DNA of 5,893 nucleotides from Lentisphaeria bacterium (GTDB lineage Bacteria; Verrucomicrobiota; Lentisphaeria; Victivallales; UBA1829). Position numbers and translations under genes: made by a program. The stretch is taken from NCBI GenBank assembly GCA_019408975.1, contig DXVA01000277.1, forward strand, positions 1-5,893, read 5' to 3'. The first letter of the stretch is position 1; each line of letters begins with the position of its first letter. Shown here piece after piece: positions 1-3,674 of the stretch. The notes under the pieces were generated by a model, which made no database searches, was not told where the DNA came from, and was given only the letters and a program-made list of their open reading frames with translations.

Positions 1-55
1 CCGTTCGGGGTTTCTATATCCCCGTTCGGGGTTTCTATATCCCCGTTCGGGGTTT
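1..55. repeat. 21-bp tandem repeat, in frame within the DUF6291-like gene
   Basis: Copies at 1-21 and 22-42 are identical (each begins CCGTTCGGGG and ends TTTCTATATCC), and 43-55 is a partial third copy. The unit is 21 bases, so it keeps the minus-strand reading frame and encodes the heptapeptide TPNGDIE repeated. The array may continue past the left edge. Confidence 0.9.
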
Positions 56-341
56 TCCGGGGTCTGCCACCAAGCTTGCCATATTGCCCGCCCATGAAAC
101 CATTGGCTTTATTCTTCTCGCACATTGCAAAATATTTCTCCGCGTCGGCTCGTAAAGCATCCTCAAATGATTGCCAAGCGACTCTCTTAAATCCTTCAAA
201 ACGGGGACTTTCCCCGCTTTTGGAAAAATTTAGCATCGCCATAACCATCTCCCGGAAATCAGAATCGCTGACAGCCTGCAAGCTTTCCAGCCAGGAGTAA
301 CGAACAACAAACGAATCTTTACAATATTTACCAGTCAGCAT
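1..341 (-). CDS. DUF6291-like phage-type protein, C-terminus cut by window edge
   Basis: The minus strand is open from an ATG at 341-339 to the left edge (113 codons and counting), so only the N-terminal part is seen. A good ribosome site, AAAGGGGG, lies 7 bases before the ATG (349-356). The protein starts MLTGKYCKDSFVVRYSWLES, followed by a segment with a helical pattern (LQAVSDSDFREMVMAMLNF), then SGESPRFEGFKRVAWQSFEDAL and finally a basic glycine-rich GGQYGKLGGRPRK around residues 86-98. From memory, this order (short SFVVYYSW start, 'L.Y...GE.P.F.G....AF', then 'KNKANG..GG..GGRPRK') is that of DUF6291 proteins found beside phage and integrative-element replication genes; the function of that family is not established. 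The visible end is a TPNGDIE heptapeptide repeated in tandem. It is probably in the same minus-strand cluster as the two genes at 448-949, 106 bases downstream of the nearer one. Family call is by pattern only. Confidence 0.72.
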   Translation of the reverse strand, partial: MLTGKYCKDSFVVRYSWLESLQAVSDSDFREMVMAMLNFSKSGESPRFEGFKRVAWQSFEDALRADAEKYFAMCEKNKANGFMGGQYGKLGGRPRKTPNGDIETPNGDIETPN

Positions 342-447
342 ATCCAAACCCCCTTTCGTATTTTAGAACTGATTCCCGGGGCGCGTTTTGTGTTCGGGAC
401 ACTTTTTTTTCTGACGGACGTCTTAGGTGTTTTTTTTGATTTTTTAT

Positions 448-657
448 TCATTTCTGATCCCTCGCCTGTAAAACCTCATGAATCCTTTTAAGCTCCTCCA
501 AAATCTCGGAAAGAACTTTGCAAACATCCGCAATATTCATGGATTCGACAATCTTCATCTCATTCAAACACATTTTTTCGTTGACAATTTCATAAAGTTC
601 GGACTCGCGCTCGGCAGCAACGGCGGCACGAAAGTTAACATTTAAAAGTTCATCCAT
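448..657 (-). CDS. Hypothetical 69-residue protein, possible coiled coil
   Basis: I do not recognise this protein. The reading frame could begin at an ATG at 711, but the ATG at 657-655 is preferred: it is preceded by AGGAG with a 9-base gap (minus strand GCAGGAGAAATTAGCAATG), and it keeps overlap with the gene upstream to 8 bases (ATGGATGA, where the upstream gene stops at 652-650). This start gives MDELLNVNFRAAVAAERESE and 69 residues. The C-terminal half has leucine and isoleucine spaced like a coiled coil (IADVCKVLSEILEELKRIHE), with an acidic and basic mix and no membrane segment or cysteine-rich motif. The overlap suggests translational coupling to the excisionase-like gene, so it may act with it in control of the element, but nothing in the sequence shows a function. 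About 106 bases separate it from the DUF6291-like gene. Confidence 0.62.
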   Translation of the reverse strand: MDELLNVNFRAAVAAERESELYEIVNEKMCLNEMKIVESMNIADVCKVLSEILEELKRIHEVLQARDQK

Positions 658-949
658 TGCTAATTTCTCCTGCAAGTAATTCTCGGACACTGGCGGGATC
701 GACACGAACAACGCGCGGTCCGATTTTTGAAGCTCGAAGAATGCCGGACTTGATATGTCGGTCCAACGTCGGCAGGCTGACAGAAAGCAGAGCTGCAGCT
801 TGCCGACGGGTTAGCGGACGCTCCATTTGTTTTTCTGACTTTTCTGCATTCAGCATGGAAAGCAGTCCTTGCGGCGTGAGTTCTGGAAAAAATGGTTGAA
901 GCATTCCGCAAGCAGCGGCAAGGATGGGGGGGGTGATTGGATTTTTCAT
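650..949 (-). CDS. Excisionase-like helix-turn-helix DNA-binding protein
   Basis: Ninety-nine residues. The C-terminal part, about residues 43-93, has the pattern of the excisionase-family helix-turn-helix (MerR-like, HTH_17): ERPLTRRQAAALLSVSLPTL, then DRHIKSGILRASKIGPRVVR and VDPASVRELL. In that family LTRRQAAALLSVSLPTLDRHIKSG is the winged helix (shown here in short pieces), the RVVRV strand is the wing, and the SVRELL helix closes the fold. The N-terminal 40 residues (hydrophobic, with LAAACGMLQPFFPELTPQGL) are not familiar. The start has AAGGA 7 bases upstream (minus strand GAAGGAAAAGAAAATG). Such proteins bind near attachment sites and direct excision, or act as small transcription regulators of the element; its place in the same cluster as a tyrosine recombinase supports this. 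It overlaps the next gene by 8 bases. A TTGACA lies at 1009-1004 on the same strand but no convincing -10 hexamer sits at the right distance. Confidence 0.75.
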   Translation of the reverse strand: MKNPITPPILAAACGMLQPFFPELTPQGLLSMLNAEKSEKQMERPLTRRQAAALLSVSLPTLDRHIKSGILRASKIGPRVVRVDPASVRELLAGEISNG

Positions 950-962
950 TTTCTTTTCCTTC

Positions 963-997
963 GTTTAACGTCGCGAGTTCATCTCGCAACGCTAAAC
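963..997. promoter_or_regulatory. Imperfect dyad upstream of excisionase-like gene
   Basis: Arms GTTTA (963-967), CGT (969-971) and GCGAG (973-977) are matched by CTCGC (983-987), ACG (989-991) and TAAAC (993-997), around a TTCAT centre; 13 of 15 positions pair. It ends just before the ribosome site of the minus-strand gene at 949, so it could be an operator or a 5' leader hairpin. Confidence 0.45.
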
Positions 998-1089
998 TCG
1001 GATTGTCAACTAAGTGAAGCAAAAATAGACATCAAAACCAGTAATTTTTTATTAAAAACTATCCAGTTTAGGCAAAATTTTCTTAAAGC

Positions 1090-1266
1090 GGGACAAGAAA
1101 AACTGCTTTTTGAAAGAAAAATCGTGATTCTTTGGGACAAAAAATGAGCGTGGACAGGTCAAAAAATGGGACAAGAAAAAAACTATCAAGAAAAAATCTT
1201 GATTTTTTTCCGGCGGGCTTTTTCCCTGTCCCGTTTTTAAGGGGTTTTAGCCTCAAATTTTGTCCC
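1090..1266. repeat. Cluster of GGGACA motifs, direct and inverted
   Basis: GGGACAA occurs directly at 1090-1096, 1134-1140 and 1168-1174, with a weaker GGACA at 1152-1156; the inverted form is at 1226-1232 (CTGTCCC) and 1260-1266 (TTGTCCC, within the last codons of the recombinase gene). Two copies extend further: GGGACAAGAAAAACT at 1090-1104 and GGGACAAGAAAAAAACT at 1168-1184. Spacing is irregular. Confidence 0.55.
1176..1209. terminator. Bidirectional AT-rich terminator candidate after the recombinase
   Basis: ATCAAGA (1185-1191) and TCTTGAT (1197-1203) form a 7-bp stem with a 5-base loop. On the plus strand it is followed by T at 1204-1209; on the minus strand, after two bases, by seven T (1182-1176). 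It lies 50 bases past the recombinase stop codon. The stem is weak, so its efficiency is doubtful. Confidence 0.5.
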
Positions 1267-2680
1267 AGTTTTGTAGGATTTTTCGTATGCAATTAATCGG
1301 CAGGGTATCTGCAAGCCTGTGCAGCTCTGCCCGCTCCGGTTCAGTTTCCACGTTTTTCGCTTCGATTACGTCAGGGGCTGCCATTGGCAGTTGGAGCACG
1401 TTTGCATATCGGCGGGCGGCATCATCCGAAATCCGGGTATAGTGTTCTGTCATGGAGGGGTTGGCATGTCCGGCGTTCTTCTGAATGACGGCTTGCGGCG
1501 TTCCCTTTTCGGCGTTATGGGAAATATAGCTGTATCGCAAGGAATGAAAGCCAACTTCCACAACGGCGCGTTTCCCGGTCTTCTTCGGTTTCCCGGTCTT
1601 GGTATCAAGAACAGGATTCCCTCTTTCATCTAATAGTGTTTTTATCCCCGTTCCATCTTTATGTGTCTTGATTCCGCATCTTTGAAAATGATCTATAACA
1701 ATACCATTCAGATTGGCATCTGCGCCCCTGTCGTAATCCGCGCCGAATCGCGGCAATACATACCCCTTGCGGCAATGATCGGGGATTTCTGCCAGCATCC
1801 GGTAAAGAAAAGCGGGAATCCCGATTTTTACCACGGCTTCTTTCTTGTCCTTGCGTGTATGCTTTGTTTTCCGTGGTATCCGCTCAATCACGCCCCGCAC
1901 TAAATCAACTTCACGCCAAAGCAAAGTGCAGCAATCCCCGAAACGCAAGCCGGTAAAATATCCCAGCGCAATTAAAAGCCGTAATTCCCCTTCCGCATTC
2001 TGAATCAGGGCGGCGATCTGTTCCATGGAAAGCGGGGCGCGGCTATTGCTCACCTGCTCTTTCCTGTTGATTTTCAAGAAAGGATTCTTGCAAAGGATCT
2101 TTTCATCATCGAGCAGGACGGAATAAAACATCTTGAAAAACTGAATGACTTTGTTAAAGGTTCCCGGCGATATTTTCAATGATTCCAGATAACAGGTATA
2201 TTCCCCGGCGATTTCCGGAGTAACGCCGCTCAACAGCAAAATTTCAGGGTGTTTATCGTGCATCCATCCTGAAAACTGTCGGTAATACCCTGCATAATTC
2301 CCCGGCGTGGAATGGCGCGGTATTTCATCCGCCGGAAAACGCTTGCAGCTTGCGGGGCGGTTCTGGCATGTCATAAACAAGTCCCATCCACGCAGCAGGG
2401 AAGCTTTAGAGTTAACAAGAAGCGATTGCGCCTGTTCTGCGGATTCCTCCGCGCCCTGAATCGCGCTCTGTAATATCCGCATCTGTTCTGCTCTGTTCGT
2501 TTCCCTCAAGGGATGTAAGAGACGGGCGGCGGCTTTCTTTGCTTCCGAAGCCGTCGTAATTGGTTTTCCATCCAGTCCCAATAGTCGGACGCGGCAATCC
2601 TTCCCGTTTACGGTATAGCGAAGGTAATAAAGCCTCTTCTTTCCGGCTACATATAATCTTCCCTCTGTTGTTCGCCCCAT
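1253..2680 (-). CDS. int: Tyrosine recombinase (phage-type integrase)
   Basis: A 475-residue site-specific recombinase that would integrate and excise the element. The N-terminal 60 residues (GRLYVAGKKRLYYLRYTVNG and following) look like an arm-binding domain, about 95-210 is the core-binding SAM-like domain, and 215-430 is the catalytic domain. Visible catalytic residues: Arg246 in TGLRFGD, the probable beta-hairpin lysine at 271 or 273 (PRKTKHTRK), His379 and Arg382 in FHSLRYS, His405 in NAGHANP and the nucleophile Tyr414 in TEHYTRI. All are intact, so the enzyme should be active. A 40-residue stretch rich in G, K and T (about 338-372) precedes the HxxR box. The last 45 residues are a tail of unknown role. 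The start is preceded by GAGG with an 8-base gap. The gene starts 120 bases from the tRNA-Tyr remnant that is its presumed target, and reads away from it. Confidence 0.95.
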   Translation of the reverse strand: MGRTTEGRLYVAGKKRLYYLRYTVNGKDCRVRLLGLDGKPITTASEAKKAAARLLHPLRETNRAEQMRILQSAIQGAEESAEQAQSLLVNSKASLLRGWDLFMTCQNRPASCKRFPADEIPRHSTPGNYAGYYRQFSGWMHDKHPEILLLSGVTPEIAGEYTCYLESLKISPGTFNKVIQFFKMFYSVLLDDEKILCKNPFLKINRKEQVSNSRAPLSMEQIAALIQNAEGELRLLIALGYFTGLRFGDCCTLLWREVDLVRGVIERIPRKTKHTRKDKKEAVVKIGIPAFLYRMLAEIPDHCRKGYVLPRFGADYDRGADANLNGIVIDHFQRCGIKTHKDGTGIKTLLDERGNPVLDTKTGKPKKTGKRAVVEVGFHSLRYSYISHNAEKGTPQAVIQKNAGHANPSMTEHYTRISDDAARRYANVLQLPMAAPDVIEAKNVETEPERAELHRLADTLPINCIRKILQNWDKI

Positions 2681-2704
2681 TGCAAAAACCTCATGTTATC
2701 GTGT

Positions 2705-2724
2705 GATAGCTTATGATAGCTTAT
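2705..2724. repeat. Tandem 10-bp repeat upstream of the recombinase
   Basis: GATAGCTTAT occurs twice without a gap (2705-2714 and 2715-2724), 25 bases upstream of the recombinase start codon and between it and the attachment site. Short direct repeats here could be arm-type recombinase or excisionase sites, or an operator. Confidence 0.6.
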
Positions 2725-2729
2725 TTCCT

Positions 2730-2757
2730 AAAATATCACGTCAAAATCAAAATTCAA
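2730..2757 (-). promoter_or_regulatory. Possible promoter of the recombinase gene
   Basis: On the minus strand TTGAAT (2757-2752) and TATTTT (2735-2730) are separated by 16 bases, giving a plausible but not strong sigma70-like promoter about 50 bases before the recombinase start codon. The tandem GATAGCTTAT repeats would lie just downstream of the start site, well placed for repression. Confidence 0.35.
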
Positions 2758-2773
2758 GGATATTTCCCGGATA

Positions 2774-2787
2774 AAAATTTAAATTTT
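2774..2787. repeat. 14-bp AT palindrome near the attachment site
   Basis: AAAATTTAAATTTT is a perfect palindrome, 10 bases left of the attachment-site inverted repeat, on the element side of the junction. It may be a bent or protein-binding site for the recombination complex, but simple AT-richness could also explain it. Confidence 0.4.
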
Positions 2788-2796
2788 GAGTGTAAT

Positions 2797-2819
2797 ACAG
2801 CAGTCTGTAAATCTGCTGT
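2797..2819. other. Attachment site (attR-type junction) in the tRNA anticodon region
   Basis: ACAGCAG (2797-2803) and CTGCTGT (2813-2819) form a perfect inverted repeat around TCTGTAAAT, which contains the tRNA anticodon loop CTGTAAA (2805-2811). This is the layout of a tyrosine recombinase core site: two inverted binding half-sites and a 7-9 base overlap. The base at 2804 is T and would face T2812, a mismatch at anticodon-stem pair 31-39, where bacterial tRNA-Tyr has A-T. This places the switch from element DNA to host tRNA DNA at about 2804-2811. Confidence 0.75.
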
Positions 2820-2857
2820 CGCTGACTTCGATGGTTCGAATCCATCCCCCACCACCA
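2805..2857 (+). tRNA. tRNA-Tyr (GTA) 3' fragment, broken by the insertion
   Basis: From the anticodon loop on, this is a tRNA-Tyr: loop CTGTAAA with anticodon GTA at 2807-2809, 3' anticodon stem TCTGC (2812-2816), a 13-base variable arm (2817-2829), T arm GATGG-TTCGAAT-CCATC (2830-2846), 3' acceptor strand CCCCACC (2847-2853), discriminator A and encoded CCA (2855-2857). The E. coli tRNA-Tyr, as I remember it, matches this nearly throughout. The sequence to the left is AT-rich and has no D arm and no GGTGGGG acceptor strand, so the gene cannot be functional here. The insertion presumably rebuilt an intact copy at the far (left) end of the element, outside this window. Confidence 0.88.
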
Positions 2858-2868
2858 ATTTGATTATC

Positions 2869-2901
2869 AAGACTTGTATGCGACAATGCAAGTCTTTTTT
2901 T
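2869..2901 (+). terminator. Rho-independent terminator of the former tRNA-Tyr unit
   Basis: AAGACTTG (2869-2876) pairs with CAAGTCTT (2889-2896) over a 12-base loop and is followed by further T to 2901. It begins 11 bases after the CCA, so it was the natural end of the tRNA transcript before the insertion separated it from the promoter. Confidence 0.85.
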
Positions 2902-2948
2902 GTTTTCACTTCATCATCCGCTCAAGGCACCGTTGCTTTTTTACCGGC

Positions 2949-3158
2949 TCATTCAAATAGACAGGAGTTCAGGATTGCCGAGGCAAAAACGATAAGGCAA
3001 ATTATCCCAAGCGCTTTCATACATCCGCTGGTTTTCGGTTTCTTTTTTTCTATATCTATGATTTCGGCAGATATCTCATTTTCAGGTTCCTGCTCCTGAA
3101 TTGTGATTTCAGTATGCCTGCCGTTTTCCGTCTTCCGCCTTAAAATCCTGATTTTCAT
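2949..3158 (-). CDS. Hypothetical 69-residue single-span membrane protein
   Basis: I do not recognise it. The N-terminal 45 residues are charged (MKIRILRRKTENGRHTEITI, then an acidic stretch QEQEPENEISAEIIDIEKKK), and the C-terminal end is one hydrophobic helix, about residues 49-66 (ALGIICLIVFASAILNSC), finishing CLFE. Such a layout is a tail-anchored protein with the charged part probably in the cytoplasm, since lysines (KKKPKTSGCMK) flank the inner side. The start is the ATG that overlaps the stop of the reading frame upstream (ATGA at 3158-3155); AAAAGG and further up GGAGGAG precede it on the minus strand. It lies on the chromosomal side of the attachment site and converges on the old tRNA terminator. 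It is small and its function is unknown. Confidence 0.6.
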   Translation of the reverse strand: MKIRILRRKTENGRHTEITIQEQEPENEISAEIIDIEKKKPKTSGCMKALGIICLIVFASAILNSCLFE

Positions 3159-3334
3159 GCTTGCCTTTTCTCCTCCGCTTCACGAACGACGGCTTTCCAT
3201 AAGTCACACCTGATTTCTGCCGGCAGTATCTCTTTGCTTTCTTTGAAATATATCACTCCGACTCCATAATTCAAAACATTTTGCCTGAATCTTCCGTTCC
3301 GGCTGTGCCGTTTCCCATGTATCTCCTTGTGCAA
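3155..3334 (-). CDS. Small unrecognised reading frame, start unclear, possibly 5'-broken
   Basis: The minus strand is open from 3397 to a TGA at 3157-3155 that overlaps the ATG of the membrane protein gene by the common ATGA arrangement. The C-terminal part reads like real protein: NYGVGVIYFKESKEILPAEI followed by RCDLWKAVVREAEEKRQA. No ATG is in frame. Candidate starts are TTG at 3334, TTG at 3274 and GTG at 3256 (the last with GGAG 5 bases upstream). A good ribosome site, AAGGAG (3328-3323), is followed 4 bases later by an ATG at 3318, but that ATG is in another frame and stops after 15 codons. This fits either a gene with an unusual start or one that suffered a one- or two-base frameshift near its 5' end. 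I cannot name a family. The coordinates use the outermost TTG. Confidence 0.4.
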   Translation of the reverse strand: MHKEIHGKRHSRNGRFRQNVLNYGVGVIYFKESKEILPAEIRCDLWKAVVREAEEKRQA

Positions 3335-3470
3335 TGGGAAAAATCCCCGGAAGGAAAAACAGGATTCATGATTGACTTTTGCTTTCCGGCATGTATCTTA
3401 CCTCGTTTTGCTTTATTCTAAAATAAGGAGATTTGCAGAAGCAGAAGACTGTTTTTGATTTTCTACACAT

Positions 3471-3476
3471 TATAAA
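3471..3476 (+). promoter_or_regulatory. Weak -10 box candidate for the ankyrin gene leader
   Basis: TATAAA at 3471-3476 would give a transcript starting about 3483, just before the structured segment at 3494. No recognisable -35 hexamer lies 16-18 bases upstream (ACTGTT and neighbours), so this is a suggestion based mainly on position. Confidence 0.25.
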
Positions 3477-3493
3477 TATTGACCGTTGAACGT

Positions 3494-3615
3494 CGAGCCT
3501 TGAACTACCACTTCAAATAAATGACGTTACACAACCGAAAAACGGATGCGCTGATGTTTTTAGCGTATTCCGGTCCTTTATGGGTTGTGTAACGCTGTGG
3601 TAGGCGGAAGGCTCG
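3494..3615 (+). ncRNA. Candidate structured leader RNA: 122-nt nested hairpin
   Basis: Five nested stems, from outside in: CGAGCCTT (3494-3501) with AAGGCTCG (3608-3615); CTACCAC (3505-3511) with GTGGTAG (3597-3603); CGTTACACAACC (3525-3536) with GGTTGTGTAACG (3583-3594); CGGA (3543-3546) with TCCG (3569-3572); TGCGCT (3547-3552) with AGCGTA (3562-3567, one G-T pair), closing a 9-base loop. That is 37 pairs, with one very unequal bulge (13 bases at 3512-3524 against 2 at 3595-3596). I do not recognise it as a known riboswitch or RNA family. A miniature inverted-repeat element is the main alternative. Confidence 0.5.
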
Positions 3616-3644
3616 CATAATTTGACCGGGGTACGCTTTTTTTT
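3563..3644 (+). terminator. Terminator-like stem competing with the nested hairpin
   Basis: GCGTATTCCGGTC (3563-3575) pairs with GACCGGGGTACGC (3624-3636) over 13 continuous pairs, two of them G-T, and eight T follow at once (3637-3644). The 48-base loop is long for a terminator. The left strand is the same stretch that pairs with 3543-3552 in the nested hairpin, so the two folds exclude each other in part. It lies 31 bases before the ankyrin start codon, as an attenuator would. Confidence 0.5.
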
Positions 3645-3649
3645 ACGGG

Positions 3650-3672
3650 CGGCTCCGGCATAAGGAGAGCCG
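3650..3672 (+). promoter_or_regulatory. Hairpin covering the ankyrin gene ribosome binding site
   Basis: CGGCTC (3650-3655) pairs with GAGCCG (3667-3672) around an 11-base loop. The Shine-Dalgarno AAGGAG (3662-3667), 7 bases before the ATG, lies in the loop and its last base in the stem, so folding could limit initiation. Confidence 0.45.
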
Positions 3673-3674
3673 TA

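Larger units (their letters stand above)
950..1252. other. AT-rich 303-base gap between recombinase and excisionase-like gene
   Basis: I see no credible gene here: open frames across it are AT-rich low-complexity translations (runs of F, K, L) without ribosome sites. It holds an imperfect dyad just upstream of the excisionase-like gene (963-997), a series of GGGACA motifs (1090-1232, with one more in the end of the recombinase gene at 1260-1266) and a bidirectional AT-rich terminator (1176-1209). It is the only sizeable spacer inside the element part of the window and may carry control sites or an origin; that is inference. Confidence 0.6.
3335..3674. other. 340-base gene-poor stretch holding a structured leader
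   Basis: No credible coding sequence is seen. The first 130 bases have no feature I can support apart from the upstream end of the open frame that stops at 3155. From about 3470 come a weak promoter-like TATAAA (3471-3476), a nested hairpin (3494-3615), a competing terminator-like stem with eight T (3563-3644), and a ribosome-site hairpin (3650-3672), all in front of the ankyrin gene. Confidence 0.6.

Noticed and set aside
1..55. CRISPR array
   Set aside because: Units are contiguous 21-bp tandem repeats without spacers and continue a reading frame.
76..300. Plus-strand 74-codon reading frame
   Set aside because: It lies antisense to the DUF6291-like gene, which has a ribosome site and family-like sequence; the plus frame has neither.
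390..410. Plus-strand terminator (GTGTTCGGGACAC then eight T)
   Set aside because: The stem is only about five pairs, one of them G-T, and no plus-strand gene precedes it.
981..1009. Promoter for the excisionase-like gene from TTGACA at 1009-1004
   Set aside because: The -35 box is perfect but hexamers 16-18 bases downstream (such as CGAGAT) are poor -10 boxes.
660..1022. Minus-strand 120-codon frame over the excisionase-like gene
   Set aside because: Composition is unnatural (rich in C, S, R and H), and it overlaps the well-supported helix-turn-helix gene in another frame.
1083..1292. Minus-strand 69-codon frame after the integrase
   Set aside because: Low-complexity F, K and L translation of AT-rich repeats, overlaps the integrase end and has no ribosome site.
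2773..2857. A complete tRNA-Tyr gene
   Set aside because: The 32 bases before the anticodon loop are AT-rich, with no GGTGGGG acceptor strand and no D arm, so only the 3' half is present.
3494..3615. Integron attC site
   Set aside because: Outer arms lack proper RYYYAAC and GTTRRRY core sites, and the recombinase in the window lacks signs of an integron integrase and is phage-type.
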